The notes below the pieces were generated by a model that was not told the origin of the DNA, made no database searches, and was given only the letters and a program-made list of their open reading frames with translations. From Hyaloscypha bicolor E (taxonomy: Eukaryota > Ascomycota > Leotiomycetes > Helotiales > Hyaloscyphaceae), in the NCBI RefSeq assembly GCF_002865645.1, contig NW_020194560.1:1054001-1118000 (forward strand): a DNA stretch of 64,000 nucleotides, written 5' to 3'. The translations under genes were made by a program, and so were the position numbers. Within the stretch, counting starts at the first letter, position 1. Every line of letters begins with the position of its first letter. Positions 21,542 to 33,848 of this stretch are shown piece after piece.

Positions 21542-22739
21542 CTATGCCACCGCCGAGACTACAGATTCACTTTGAGGGTAATTTGCCTGCGTAACAGGAC
21601 CTGTAGTAACACTTGTTCCACTGGAGATCCGGCTTCCATCAGCGTTCTGCTCCAAATGCTCGCCAGCAACGTGATGGCCAACGCTCTCGCCACCCATAAC
21701 ACTTCCCTCGAGAGTTTGTTGGCGCTGGCTCGCTGAACTCGGCATCAGGTTGTCGTTGAGTTCGGCATTTGAAGGAACGTCTTCCAATTCCGGCTGCCAG
21801 TCCTTTAGGTCATCTTCTGCGTCGTTGAGGATTTGACGGGCCTGGTTGGTGTGTTCATAGGCTGGCCGAATATCTCCTGGGACGACAGGTGTATCATCGA
21901 GGAGGTTGAGAAGTCTGCGGCCGTGTCGGGCGAGGATGATTTGCTTCTCCGCGCGTTCAATGGTGGCTGCGAATTCGGCAGCGTATGCCTCCTTCAGCTT
22001 CTGACGAGTCTGTCCCAATTGTGAGTCATGGGGCATGGGTTTGTGTCAAGGATGCAGACGTACGACGTTGGTAAGTTGTGCTTCAGCAACTAAGTTCTCT
22101 GCCTCTGCTCGAACAAGCTCCTGTTCCAATGTAACCAACTTCGCGCTTTCCGGCTCCTTCGCCTTCAGCTTGGCAATATCATCCTGGATCCTCGCTTTGC
22201 TATCTCTACTGGGTTGGACGCTCTTCTCGGTGTTCCTAATTGTCTTCAAAATAGCTCTGCTGTCATCCAAATTGTGCGCGTAGAGATCCTCTTGTTCACC
22301 AAGCTCGGAGAGTAGAACGCCAATCTTGTCGGAGATATCGCTGATTGCCTCGTCGGTGGTGGCTTCGCCCCAGTCGGAGAGTTGGCTTGCGATGGAAAGG
22401 CGTTCTTTACCAGCGGCTTCGTAGTTTTGAATGAGGTGATTCTCGGACTTAATTAGTTTGTAGAGTTTCTTGCTCAGCTCGGGTTGGACGGTACCGCGGA
22501 GGGAACTGAAGCTGAAGCCATGACGGGCGCCCGAGGAGGAGTTGGAATTCTTGTTGGAACGAATGGAGAGGGCTCGATTCCTGCAGGAGGCAGAAGGTCA
22601 GCAACGTGTCGCAGGCAAGCAAAGGGCCATGGAATGTCTCTACAGGTGTCTGAGAGGAGAGTTCTTGTCCGCCGACTTGCGGGAATTGCTGCGTCGCATG
22701 GTGATGTGCCAGAGCATGGCATTCCGGGTTGACTTACAT
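21542..22739 (-). CDS. PIL1: Eisosome core component Pil1/Lsp1 (BAR-domain), start codon split by an intron
   Basis: CDS complement(join(21542..22009, 22064..22580, 22738..22739)), 328 aa. The protein opens MNRALSIRSNKNS, then FSSLRGTVQPELSKKLYKLI, followed by the long coiled BAR-like region (ISDKIGVLLSELGEQEDLYA; TIERAEKQIILARHGRRLL) and an acidic tail, as in Pil1/Lsp1, which line furrow-like plasma-membrane eisosomes and bind PI(4,5)P2. The reading frame begins directly after an acceptor (CTGCAG at 22581-22586) with G-AAT-CGA, and the matching donor AT|GTAAGT at 22738-22737 supplies the AT. So only two bases of the ATG are in the first exon, and the 157-bp intron splits the start codon. Unspliced RNA would read ATG-TAA. 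The second intron (22010-22063) rejoins LTNV/TRQKL correctly. Confidence 0.93.
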
Positions 22740-23659
22740 TTTGAATCTCGAATGCGATCGAGAGTCGACTTCCTGTTGTTCCGGTCAGCACCTTCCAGTT
22801 CTATGGTTCCCATTTGTCGTCGCGACCTCAGCAACGTCATCTGATTACTTTGCAGGTAGACTGACGAACCTTGCAAATATGTGGAGATGGGTGATCACGG
22901 ATATTAAGAACCAGGATATGAGGATATAATTCTGCTTGGACAGGGAGGCTGTGCAGATTCAGGGTCCTGGCTTGTTTGTATTTGATGTTTTGGGATGAAG
23001 AAGGAGTCTCTACGGACTGCAGATGCGGAGGAAGGACCGATGACGTCGTCTCGCAGTGAAGTGCTCGCTTAATTTCAGGGCCCCTCCTCTTCCCCGAAGT
23101 TGACCCCTCGTGTTCAACGCTCCCGACCCAAAGAAAGGCGAAAGGCACAAGACTCAGGTGAGGAACAGTAGTAGACCCAGCTGGTTTGAATTTTTGTGAT
23201 CGATTGAAGGGTTCTACGCAGAAACAGTTCGTCAGCGGTTTGGCTGATGATCACGTGACCGACTCCCTTCCTCTGAATCTCGCATGTCTGGTTGCTGGAA
23301 GAGTAAGCGATATGGGCGTGGCAGACTTGCTTGGAGTCTGGAAATTGCAACGGCCGGAGCGTGGGATCGTCATCATCACGCAATTGGTTCATCTGGGCAA
23401 CAGCTAACGATGCTCACGAGCTTCAAAAATAACACACATTTCAACTGACCATGAAATTACGCTGGAATATGACGAAATACGCTAGAAAAATGAATCCACC
23501 AAATGCGCCCCGCTCAACCAACCATACTCCTTAGTACCTTACACGCTCATCCCTGGCCTTTACTCCGCCACGCTAAAACCATCAATCGTATTATCGAAAC
23601 GACTTCTCATTGCTTTCGAACCTCCGGCACCAACTGTGATTCCAGTCCAAACTGCTGGT
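22740..23659. other. 5' UTR/promoter of PIL1 and 3' region of the next gene
   Basis: Divergent short ORFs only. A CACGTGA E-box is at 23251-23257. No RNA gene recognised. Confidence 0.4.
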
Positions 23660-23917
23660 TTATCGACGGTAAGACCTTGTGCTCCTCCTCTCCTCGACGA
23701 CCACAGGCGCGCTTCGTCTGTAGCTGCTCTGGCTCATCCTCGCAGGGGCGATATACTCTCTGCTCACTGGCCGAGAGGTTCTTCTAACTTCGGTGTATGA
23801 CGATCTGCCGTGGCCGTGATGATGATGAGAGTGCCGTGAGACGGGTCGAGGTGCGATGTAGGTTTCCTCGATGTATGCGTGCCGGCGGCGCGGTTTGGGG
23901 CTGGAGAAGAGACACAT
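23660..23917 (-). CDS. Small basic conserved fungal protein, 85 aa
   Basis: Single-exon ORF starting MCLFSSPKPRRRHAYIEETY and rich in Arg, Ser, His and Tyr. It contains a His cluster (SRHSHHHHGHGRSS, about residues 28-41) and an Arg-rich tail (EERRSTRSYRR). I recall similar short MCLFSS/KPRRR proteins from other ascomycetes, which supports a real gene, but no function is known. There is no hydrophobic segment. A stop TAA upstream and a good start context (aagATGTG) support the start. Confidence 0.65.
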   Translation of the reverse strand: MCLFSSPKPRRRHAYIEETYIAPRPVSRHSHHHHGHGRSSYTEVRRTSRPVSREYIAPARMSQSSYRRSAPVVVEERRSTRSYRR

Positions 23918-25141
23918 CTTGACTTAATTTGATATTTGACTGGCTTGTCGTGGTATAGGAATAGGGTTGAGATTTGAAGGGGAGCGTGGGTCGGAAGACT
24001 TGTTCAAATAGCGGACTGAATAGACCAGAATGCAGGAATTGGAATTGTGCGTGACTCCCAACCCAACTCGGAGGGACAAGGCATATTTAAGTCGACTCAC
24101 CCGGTGTACTGTACAAGGCTGCTCCAATGACATAAAACCTGCCTCTATGAACCCCCCCTGCAAGCTAAGTTGGTCTGCAAGCCAGCAACCGCATCGCAGC
24201 GGCAAATGTTTGACATTCTCACCCCTCCATTACCAACCAGGTGACTCCCAGCAACTATAAGGTTACAAGGATGTCACTGGCCACGAAAGTGTCCCCGATT
24301 TCTGCTGTTGGAAACGGAGGCTGCAAAGCCTCCAACTTCTCTCACCGACTAAGTGAGTAATGGAAACTTCGACAATGCGTTCGATCTCGTTGCCTAGATT
24401 GCGGCTCGGCGAGGCAGGACTCGAGCCAGCTGACACCAACATGGCTGTGTAAGCCCCATTCGTAGGGTGGCGAGTCGGATTACGGGTACAACTCAGAACC
24501 CGTCTCACTCGGCTCCTTCGGGGCTGTGTACCGATTCGTATCGTGGAGAGGAGATCTGGCAGAAGCAGTCTAGAAAGACTTGGTTCTTGGAGGAAAGCGT
24601 GGTGGGAAGGAAGATCAGGCTTTTGGGGAACGTGCAGCTCGCCAAGGTGGTGCGACGTCAGACCGTAGCTTGCAGGCACATCCCTGTGCCCCTATTTTTG
24701 GTTTGGCACAACCTGCAACACGAGTATATATTGGTCTTCTCGTATACCCGGGGCAAAATTTGTACCAAGTGGCCAAGTGGATCTTTTTCTGTTCATTTAT
24801 ATCCTGCGTGTCAAAATTATCCCATCTGAGCCTGAAAATTTGCGTGTTGCTTTCGGCATCACGTGCCCCTCTTAAATGCAGCCCGTCATGACTCTGATAG
24901 TCAAGCTCTCTATAAGACCAGAAATCATATCTCGCCTTGAGGTTTTGAAGTTATCTATGAACATACATGAAGAGCCATGGAGAATGATGGGCCGCTACCT
25001 AAGCAGGTTGTACAAGAATTTCCGAATTAATTTAATAAGGCCACATTAAATACTTATCGTTGTTCGTTAGTCACGCAGTACAACTCGCTCCGTGGATGCA
25101 CAATATCCCAACGCAGCGGAAATAATGAATGCAATGCAAAA
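23918..25141. other. Intergenic, no gene supported
   Basis: Contains the promoter of the 85-aa protein and the tyrosinase 3' region. A T-arm-like piece (around 24400-24430, minus strand) does not complete a tRNA. The 138-aa and 120-aa ORFs on opposite strands overlap and lack domains. CACGTG at 24860-24865. Confidence 0.4.
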
Positions 25142-27203
25142 CTAACCAGTGCTAACATCCATATGGCCCTTAATATCACCCCATATCGGAAGCTCCGTTG
25201 TGCTCGCAGGTATCTGAACATCCACACTGACAACGGAAATTTTGAGGCTCGGCACGTCTTCATTGCCGATGGCTGTGTCATCAGACAAGGTGACTCGATA
25301 CTTGAGGTTCTGAGCCAGGTATGGGCTGACGTCCTTGGGATCCAAGCTTTTTAAATGCCCCGCGCCGATGTCGTTGATCAAAGCGTGGGTAAGAGGTATG
25401 GTTCCGGAGACCATCTGATCCGGATTACATCTGCAAGGAGAGTCCATGATTGCCGAAAGGCCTTTGACGGAGATGAAGTGAGAGCCAGCGAGGTTGGGTT
25501 CAAAAGACCACGACGCGGGATCCGGATTAAATGTACCAAGAAATATGTGTACAAAGAATGGGGCATTGAGAGCGTACTTCTGCACCCGAATATTGGCGAT
25601 CCACTCCATGGTTGTCCCCCAAGAGTTAGTAGAATCCAACTCCCGTATTTTCAATGTTCCAGGCAGGAATGCTGATTGTGCTCCAGAACCGTAAAGCTTG
25701 TTGATGGCGGCGATGACCTGACTCGTGGTGGAATTGACGGTCTCTGGGTAAGCATAACCGAAGGTTGTCGTATTGGCAACTTCAGTTGAAGTCCAAAAGG
25801 CCCCCAAGGTGTCTTTGTAAAACGGTGTCAAAGCGGTGTTGGTGTCCTGAGTTTGGTGGGCGTAAGTCGTGAAAGTGCTGTACGTTGCTGGCCTCGGGAC
25901 GACATAGCTCCCTGGATTCAGCACCTGCCACATTGCAAAGCATCGGTCGACCATGGCATGATGGAGCCAGAATACTGGATCAAAAGCTGAGTAGTCAATG
26001 TACTAGATAACGGGGAAGTCGGTCAGCCAGCGCTCGACAACAGATTTTTCTGGAATAGTTGGGAAATTATGCACCTACAGACAAGTGACCACCACTTCCA
26101 GTCAGGCCATGTATTTGATCATGAAGTGACTCGATGGAGTCGTAGCCGTTCGGATTATTGGATGAACTGAACCATGCCTCGTTGCTGAAGTACTCGTAGG
26201 AATGATAGTTTGTGAAGAGATTATACAGTCTGCGACGAAATGATGGTGCACTGTTGTCAAGCTGCTGTGCGACGAGATTGTTTTGCGATTGAGCGGAGGC
26301 GGTTTTCGTGGTGGGATATCTCATGGTTTGCTGATATTGGTTGAGCTATTCGAAAATCAGTGATGAGGAATGTAATGCGGCGGGAACAACGTACTGGGAA
26401 GTCTGGAAGGTCGTTTGGATTCAAGGGGTTGAATTGGTAGCTCCACAAAGGGTTCGCAATTGTTTGAGTTCCAACGGGGCCATCAACAACAACGTATGGC
26501 GATCCCCCAACGCTGGACGGGAACACGCTTTGTCCAGCTGGTGGAACTGCAGCCCAGTCCCAGTATGGTATGCGAAAGTCTGCAGCAGCAGCAGTGTGCT
26601 TGTCTCGAGTGGGTCCAGCGGGGTAGAGCTGGGCAATCTGCTGAATCAAATTGTAGAGTATTTGCTGAAGGAACCTAATATCAGCAAACACATGACAGGA
26701 CATTCAATGGCAGCACGAACCTCGTAGAGCGCAAGATATGGGCGATGCCATGGCGGGAAGAGGATCGAAACATGCGTACAGTATCCATTTTCCTCGTTGC
26801 CAGGCACTGGTTGAACATTATCAAAGGGAGTGAAGGGACGACCGTGGATTCCTGGTGTATCTGTTAATGGCCGACCGAAATAGAACCGAGGCCTTCAACC
26901 TGTGATCTGGTACCAGGACAACATCTCCGTCTGGTTGGTATACTGCAGCATGTCCAATCCCAAGATGTAGAGTGTCCATGTCGTAGAATCCCGTTCCAGT
27001 TCCCGAACTTCGAGTCTCAATGGCACAGAGCCATTAGGCCCGCTCCCGGTTTGCACTCCCGTCACAACAACCGGCGAAGGGGACTGGCGCTTGATAGTGG
27101 TGCTGCGGTCGATACCGCCATAGTCGTAGGAAGAGAATGGAAGCGAATGTACCAATGCTAACAGGTACATCCATGAGAGGAGGAGCAGCAAAAGGAACGA
27201 CAT
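25142..27203 (-). CDS. Tyrosinase (type-3 copper, long form) with signal peptide
   Basis: CDS complement(join(25142..26002, 26079..26345, 26395..26664, 26721..26851, 26900..27203)), 610 aa. N-terminal signal peptide ([19 protein letters not shown]). CuA ligands: GIHGRPF, then [25 protein letters not shown] block with the CxH pair expected for the Cys-His thioether, and PPWHR. Cu[14 protein letters not shown], and [21 protein letters not shown] near the end of the catalytic core is the tyrosine motif of fungal tyrosinases, followed by a roughly 200-aa C-terminal lid domain usually removed to activate the enzyme. It oxidises phenols to o-quinones (melanin or tanning). All four introns are 48-76 bp; two have weak donors (GTTGAA, GTAGGT) but the joins YQIT-GIHGRP and [13 protein letters not shown] are exactly those expected. 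A secretory signal is unusual among classical intracellular tyrosinases but known for this subgroup. Confidence 0.93.
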
Positions 27204-28157
27204 GCTGATGGTGTTGAGAGAAAGCCGCTGAATGAAGGAAAGATGGTGTAATTCCAGCCGGAACGAATGTGGTACTTGTGTGCCTGGAACTAGAGGGAAG
27301 GAAGGCAGGACTCTTGCGTGTATTTCAACATGCAGGAACGAGGTCTGCGACTACCCGTTTCGGGATTTCTGAAGATCATGATTTCGAACGCAACCACAAA
27401 CGCTTGGCAGTCTCAAAAATGACACCTAGCTTTCAATGTCCTAAGCTGAGTTGGACATGCATCGGTGGGAGTGGAATTGGATGTCTCAAAACTTCGAGGA
27501 CATCCGAAGAGAAGAGGACTTGAATATACTATACCTTCACTTGAGGGAGCTTTCGGCGGCGAAGTATCGGAAATGTCCAACTTGACTTGGGTTATCGAGA
27601 GAACCTGGTGGCGCTTTCCAGTGCCACGATTGTTACATCGGGGTTTGTACAATGAGTGACAACCGTCGAAGCGAGAGAACCCACGCCCCTCTCAGGCAGC
27701 TGCGCGTCCCTTTCTCCTACGAGTTCGTCAGATCTTGTAAGTCGTCTGCTGCCACCGCGGGACAATGCATGGTCGTGGATCGAGTCATTCCCCGATCTCT
27801 TGTTTGCGTGTGTGGATGAAGTGAAGTTTCCGTGATGTCAATCATGATCTGCTGTGTGATTAAAAGAAAAGTACAGTACAGACGCGGGAACCTGTGAGCG
27901 GCAACCCCGGAAAACCCGCTGTGCTGGCATCGAGTCAGAAGCTGATCGACAAAGTGGCGCCCTTTCTCACACTAGGATTGTATCTTATGCGATTTCCAAG
28001 TTTAGATCGTCGGGAATAGCCCAGGTAATAAATAGGACGTGATGAGCTCGAGGAAACGGTGTCGTTGATCGAGTTCGAGATTACAAACTTTTGCCAGAAC
28101 CACCCAGCAATGCTCCATGTAGATGCTACAAAACTTCCAAAACGCCACGACAGCCCA
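27204..28157. other. Intergenic
   Basis: Tyrosinase promoter plus the RNA polymerase gene's 3' region. No supported ORF or RNA gene. Confidence 0.4.
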
Positions 28158-31100
28158 TCATGGGCCAACATTATACTTCAGCTTGATGCCCATAGCAGCA
28201 AGCTCAACATCCAGGTATTTCAACACCCCAGGCACAGCAACAATCGTCGTCTCATCACCACCAATATATCTCTGGCCATCCCCGTCTTCCCACACCTCGC
28301 CTTTGCCTGACCAATCCTCCGCTCTATGCGCACACTTTCTGCATCTCACGACGCCGGTTCCTTTCTTTCTCGGGGCGAATTGAGAGACGGTTGGCTGAGT
28401 TGACAGGAATGTCCCGCACTGTTTGCATATCCAAGATTTGGTGTAATCGGAGCAGTTGAGAAGACGATCCTGGAGAAGGAATGCTGTACCATGTGCAAGT
28501 AATGAATCTCGCTCCATTTCCCCGACACGAATACCACCACCCTTCTTCCTTCCCTTGATGGGCTGGCCCGTCAGCTGCGTCACAGGTCCCGTTGTTCTGA
28601 CTTGGAATTTGTCGTTCACCATATGTCGTAGACGTTGGTAGTAGACAACTCCGATGTAGATGTCTGCATGTAATTCTTCGCCCGTGATTCCGGAGTACAT
28701 GGGCTCGTTGCCGTGATAGTTGTATCCAGCTTTCATGAGCTGGTGACCGAAATAATCACCAGCGGTATGTTCCTCGTCGAATCGGAACGGTGTGCTATCC
28801 TGCGCCAAACCATGGAGAGCGCCAGCCTTCCCAGCAAGGGACTCGATGAACATACCGATCGTCATCCGAGAAGGGAAAGCATGAGGGTTGATGATGACAT
28901 CTGGCTGGATTCCGGATTCCGAGAACGGCATGTCGATGCTGGGCCATTTTTGAGAGCAAACACCCTTCTGGCCATGGCGAGAAGAGAACTTGTCACCGAT
29001 GACTGGAGATCGGGGTATTCTGAATTTAATCGAAATTGCTTGACAAGGTTCGACACCGTTTTCGTTGCCGATCAGTCGTACTTCTTCGATGAAGGTAAGT
29101 TCAGTTTCCTTGTACTTCTCAAAGTGTGTGATTCCGTCTCGATTGACGAGGTTCCCATTTCCGTCAGGAGACACCGTATGCCAAGCACAAATCTTGTCTC
29201 CTTCTTTGATAAGGCGACCAACGTATGGCAGTCCATCTTCGTCGATCTGCCCCTTGATCTCGGCTTTGATCTCAGAGCCCGGTGCAAACCCAAAGAGTTT
29301 CTTGACATTTTTTGAGGACCTGGATTTTGAGCCCCCTTCTTCAAGATCAATCTTTTTGACCTTGTAGATTGTCCCATGACCAAAGCCTCGTTCGTGTGCT
29401 GATTTGTTGATTATCATAGCGTCGTCCATGTCGTAACCGGTGTATGAAATGACAGCAACGACAGCATTCATACCGTTTGGGAAGTTGTCGAATCCGTAAT
29501 CGTTGTGGAGAGGGGCTCGAACAATTGGCGTTTGTCCGGTCTGGAGTCGGTACGTCTTGTTGTCGGTCCTGTATCGGAGTGCTGTCCCTGGCGTTCCCAT
29601 CGATTGCTTGCCCATTTGACATTGGTACATGTTTCTTGGGGATTGGTTAAAGTCGGAGAATGGGGTCATATTTGCAAGAATGGAGAGAATGTTGGTAGGG
29701 TCGAATTCAACGTGGGTGGATTCGCCAGATATGATCTCTGTCTCAGTGACAGCAATTGACATGAAAGGTTGTTCTTGAGGCCCAACAAAATCCTCCTTGT
29801 CGAGTGGGAGATACTTGACTGGTCTGATCATTCGAGCTGGGGCTGACGACATGTATATTCCGGGATACTGACCGCCATGCGAGTTGGGAACGAAGCAGAT
29901 TTCGAGCTCCTTTGGGACATTGTGCGTGCCATCGACTTTCCAGTATCGCAGAGTGTCAGCAATCACGAGAGATTGTTCTGGCGAGCACCATCCGAGAATC
30001 TTCCCGTCCAGTAGAACACCAACACTCTCTTTCGTGGATGCTGAGCCTGTGCTGACTACTCCGAGATCAAAGATTAACTGGGGTATTGCCGAGACGTCCA
30101 CCGCTTGGGTCATGATCTTGCATTTGTGGGCGAGATGGTTTAGCAGACCGCAAGGACTTCCATCAGGAGTGTGAACAGGGCAGAGAAACCCCCAACTTTC
30201 TGGCAGAAGTTTTCGCACGGTTGTAGTCTTCAGTTGAGCAAAGAAACTACCTCTATGTACCATTCGAAAGTGACTGATAAATCGGAGGAAGTTGATCTTC
30301 TCGGCAACCACAGTAAAGCCCGAAACTTGCTGCAGATCCAGGCCGGTCGGACTGATGAGATTCCCAGTTGACATGAAGTATTCCAAAGCTCCTCCAATGT
30401 TTTCGTTTGTACGACCGCAGATTTTGACCGGGAATTCCTTGAGGAAGTCTGGCGAGGCAAAGTTATGCTCGGGGCTTTTTCGGATGTAGTCTCGTATTGC
30501 AGCTCGCAAGCTGGTTGAGACCCAGTCATCGAGCCGTTCCTTGATGATCATGCCAAATAGAAATCCTCCGAGGAGGATCTCTTGGTTCTGAACAGCATCG
30601 GGATTGTCCACAGCACAATCCCCAGCAACTAGAGCATACAGTTTCCTTGTCATAAACAACAACAGTTTGAACTTGTCCATATCTTGTGCTTCTGTAACAT
30701 TGACATTTCCAAGATGTGGAAGCACAACCTTTCGCAAGAATTCGGTTCCACAGTCATAATTTGACCATGTTTCAGGAACCCCGAGCACAACCCGAAATTT
30801 CCCTCCCAAGTATGCCCTTGTCTTGCTTTTCGTGTAGAGTCCGTAGTTCTTGTATGTGCGAAGTAACAGCTCAACTCGGTCGGTCAAGAATGTATTATTT
30901 GATCCTTCGGATCCAGCAAATCCAACAAGGCCTTCGAATATCTCTCGGTCATTGGTTTCTACCAGCGCCTTCAAAATCATCATAACAGGAATGAGGTATT
31001 CTGCCTTCCGCCACGAAAACCGAAATGTAATATTGCCGTCCTTGAGGTAATGTAGAACATTGGTCTGGGATGTTTGGTCTGGACGTACTGATCGCACGAT

Positions 31101-31827
31101 CATTCCATACTTCGTGAATGCGGGTCCCCTGCCTTCGAATGACGGCCGTTCGATTGCCATTGGGAAGTTTCTTCGATTGACGACCAAGAGTCGGATGAGC
31201 TTTTCTATGCCATTGACCACGAAGTATCCACCCAGCTCTTCGGCCTCTTCTTTTCGTTGCACCAATAGGGCAGGGGAGTTGTTCTCGAGATGGCATCGAC
31301 TTGACTAGTACTGTCAGCATTTGGCCCGGAACTTGGCGGGTGCCACTTGCCATCAACATCAGGGGTATCTGCCCAAGTTCCCGAACAAACTCATTTGGGT
31401 CTCCATTGTTGATTTGGAACTCGAACCGGGCACGCATCTTCCCCCGGTAAGTGACATGTCGTTCTCGGCATTCCGCTGGCAGGATTTCTCGATTCCGAGT
31501 GGAGAATTTGTTCGAGGGTGGCAAGACTGATTTTTCCACAAAGACCTCCTTGATTTTGATCGCCAACTTGTTTTTTCCGGCAGGCCCATCTCTGTCGTTG
31601 CCATCGAGGTATGTTTTGGTGCCAATGTCCAGTAGGCTTTGGGCAATCAGCCCGTCCTCTCCAAAGAGCGCATTGAACGACTCGACATGGGGGGCGATTG
31701 CGGCCTTGAGAGCTGGATATGCAGTGTGATCTTTCGGGGGGTTTCGAAAGAGGTTTTCCCTGCGGATTGTGTCAAACTCGTGCGTCCAGCTCGTGCTTGT
31801 GGGGGAGGCTGAAGGAGGAGGAGGCAT
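28158..31827 (-). CDS. RPA2: DNA-directed RNA polymerase I second-largest subunit (A135)
   Basis: CDS complement(join(28158..31304, 31351..31827)), 1,207 aa, normal length. It is the catalytic-core partner of A190 that makes rRNA in the nucleolus. Blocks seen: GGYFVVNGIEKLIRLL (protrusion), GFLCPVHTPDGSPCGLLNHL, GYDMDDAMIINKSA (hybrid-binding region with the DD of the active site neighbourhood), GDKFSSRHGQKG (conserved hybrid-binding lysines), INPHAFPSRMTIG, and a C-terminal zinc ribbon (WICKQCG ... VVRCRKC). The only intron (31305-31350, 46 bp) is a GC-AG intron: donor GCAAGT, branch TGCTGAC, acceptor TACTAG. Without it the conserved RCHLE block is out of frame; with it the alignment to the family needs no gap. 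The start at 31827 gives a short N terminus (MPPPPSASPTST) before the conserved FDTIRRENLFRNPP. Confidence 0.96.
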
Positions 31828-33001
31828 GCTGGAGCCGTAATGGGGTCAGCACTTGTGGTTTCACCTGCGCTGTGATTGTGATGTGATGGAGATGCATAGG
31901 TCATAGGCGGTCGTGCGGTTCGTTCGTCTCCTTACGAGCTCCGGGTCATCAATGCCCAACGTGAGGCTCGGTCCAATGTGCTGTGGCGGAGGTGAGGTTT
32001 TCGCTCGATGCAGGCTAAGCAGGCGTGGCAGGCAAAAAAACATCTCCAGACTTTTTGCTCGCTTATGATAAAAGGTTCACACTAGTTTCTAACGAGGCGG
32101 ATTGATTCCTGCCCGATAGCGTCAGGCAACACCATCGAGCCCCTTCCAGCGCTGCGACTGGCCACAACACCACGGGGTCCATCCAATAGCCAGGCCAACA
32201 GCCCGGAAAAGCCACGATAGGTTCACAGCGTTCTTGCACGGGAGCAAATCACCAGCACCAGCAGCGAAGCCTCTGCCCTGCCCGCCGCCCCCCCCCTCCC
32301 GTGTTCCCCTCGCCGCTGCTCCCCAAGCCCAGCCCGAGCAGCCTGCACCAACCGAACCCAAACCTCGAGCTCGCCTTCTTTTCTCCAACCTGCAGCACAA
32401 GCAAGCATACGCAGCATACGCAGCAGCAGCAGCAGCAGCATTAGCAGCATTAGCAGCAGCACGAGCAGCACTACTAGCACAAGCAGCACAACCAGGTGCA
32501 GAACCTCACCTGCCGACTCCAGCCTCAAACCTTCTCGCCTTTGCTCTGCTCTGCTCTGCTCTGGCTCGTCAGCTCTGGCTCGTTCGCCCCAATCCACGGC
32601 CGTCGACGCGTCCAGCATCAACAATCCTTCTGTTCTTCGGCCGCATACTCTTGGCCGACTGGAGGAGCTTGGACTCGGGGCAGGGGCCTTTTCCTGCGTC
32701 TTCCCCTCTGCGGATTTGATTTGAATCTCTCACTGCGCTACAGCTGTTCGCTACACCGTCATCTGCGAGAAGGGGCTCCTTTTACAATTGCTGCAAGCGG
32801 AGACTGCAACTGTCATACGATTAACGATCTGCATTGCGACTATCTGGTTTCTGCGAAGTTGCGGCATCCCACATCTCCAGGTTCAAGCTTCACCACCCCC
32901 CCATTTGCTCTCCCTCCAGCCTTGCGCAACTCCCAGGCAACTGCTCGCCCCAAAACGAAGATCTCGGGCAATCCTCGATTCCCCTTTGCGATCGAATAAC
33001 C
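31828..33001. other. Divergent promoter region between RPA2 and ARL8
   Basis: About 1.2 kb with a CAG/GCA microsatellite at 32401-32490 and a C-run at 32281-32297. The long overlapping ORFs on both strands (for example 32234-32719) owe their length to the GCA repeat and are rejected as genes. Confidence 0.45.
32401..32490 (+). repeat. Imperfect GCA trinucleotide repeat
   Basis: About 30 units of GCA with occasional TAC/TTA/ACG interruptions, in the probable 5' UTR/promoter of ARL8. Confidence 0.75.
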
Positions 33002-33848
33002 ATGGCAGGACTATTCAAGCGGGTGTATGATTGGCTGTTGAGGCTGTTCTGGTCAGTCTTCTCTGCTGTGTCTGGGAGCAGGTCTTGCGCGCCCATTTGC
33101 AAACCTCTGCGTGGGAGTTCTCGTGCCGCAACTGCAATATGATGCTGACCCGAATTTCCTGATGGTAGGGCGACGGAGATGGATATCACGATGATCGGCC
33201 TGCAAAATGCTGGCAAGACCTCGTTATTGAGGGTTCTGGCGGTAAGACACCCACCACTCACTCCAAATCCTTATCGCGCCAACGCTGACTCTTCTGCGAC
33301 GAACAGGGCGGTGAATTCACTCTTGAGTATGTCCCACTATCGCGCAATCGACCTCTTTGGTGCTGTGGCGGGGTCCTGCGACACCCCCACCACACGGCCC
33401 GATGGAGAATGCTGGCTGACCATCCTTCTCCCCCTACAGTTCCATTCCAACCGTTGGATTTAACATGAAACGCGTACAAAAGGGCCATGTGACGCTCAAA
33501 TGTTGGGATCTAGGAGGGCAACCTCGATTTCGGTCCATGTGGGAGAGATACTGCCGAGGTGTAAACGCCATTGTGTTCATCGTTGATTCGGCAGACACCG
33601 AGGCCCTGCCGGTCGCAAAGGATGAACTCCATCTTCTCCTGGAAAAGCCGGTGTTGGATGGGATCCCCTTGCTCGTGCTCGGTAATAAATCGGATCTCGA
33701 GGAGAAATTATCCGTCGACGAGTTGATCGAAGCGCTGGATCTCAAAAGCATCTCCCACCGGGAAGTGAGCTGCTACGGGATCAGCGCGAAAGAGGAGACG
33801 AATCTGGATGCCGTGTTGCAATGGCTCGTTGCTCGTGCCAGCAAGTAG
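33002..33848 (+). CDS. ARL8: ARL8-type small GTPase (Arf-like 8)
   Basis: CDS join(33002..33051, 33169..33241, 33307..33326, 33440..33848), 183 aa. Exon 3 is a 20-nt micro-exon (encodes GGEFTL) whose inclusion is required to link the P-loop to switch I. N-terminal amphipathic helix [13 protein letters not shown] without a myristoylation glycine at position 2 (MAGLF), as in ARL8. G1 GLQNAGKTS, switch [10 protein letters not shown]3 [19 protein letters not shown] (nearly invariant in ARL8), G4 NKSD, G5 ISAKE. In animals and filamentous fungi ARL8 sits on lysosome/vacuole membranes and couples them to kinesin and tethering complexes. Budding yeast lacks it, which again marks a filamentous fungus. 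Confidence 0.95.

Noticed and set aside
24390..24470. tRNA-like piece on the minus strand (GGCTCGAGTCCTGCC, resembling a T-arm)
   Set aside because: No matching acceptor stem about 72 nt away and no plausible D or anticodon arm; the T-stem itself has a mismatch.
26860..26899. In-frame TGA after YQITG in tyrosinase as evidence of a pseudogene
   Set aside because: A 48-bp intron (26852-26899, GTTGAA donor, CATTAAC branch) removes it and gives the exact family join YQIT-GIHGRP.
28713..29315. 200-aa plus-strand ORF
   Set aside because: Exact antisense of RPA2, whose protein sequence is unmistakable.
32234..32719. 161-aa plus-strand ORF rich in Ala
   Set aside because: Created by the GCA microsatellite; no homology, and overlaps an equally long minus-strand ORF.
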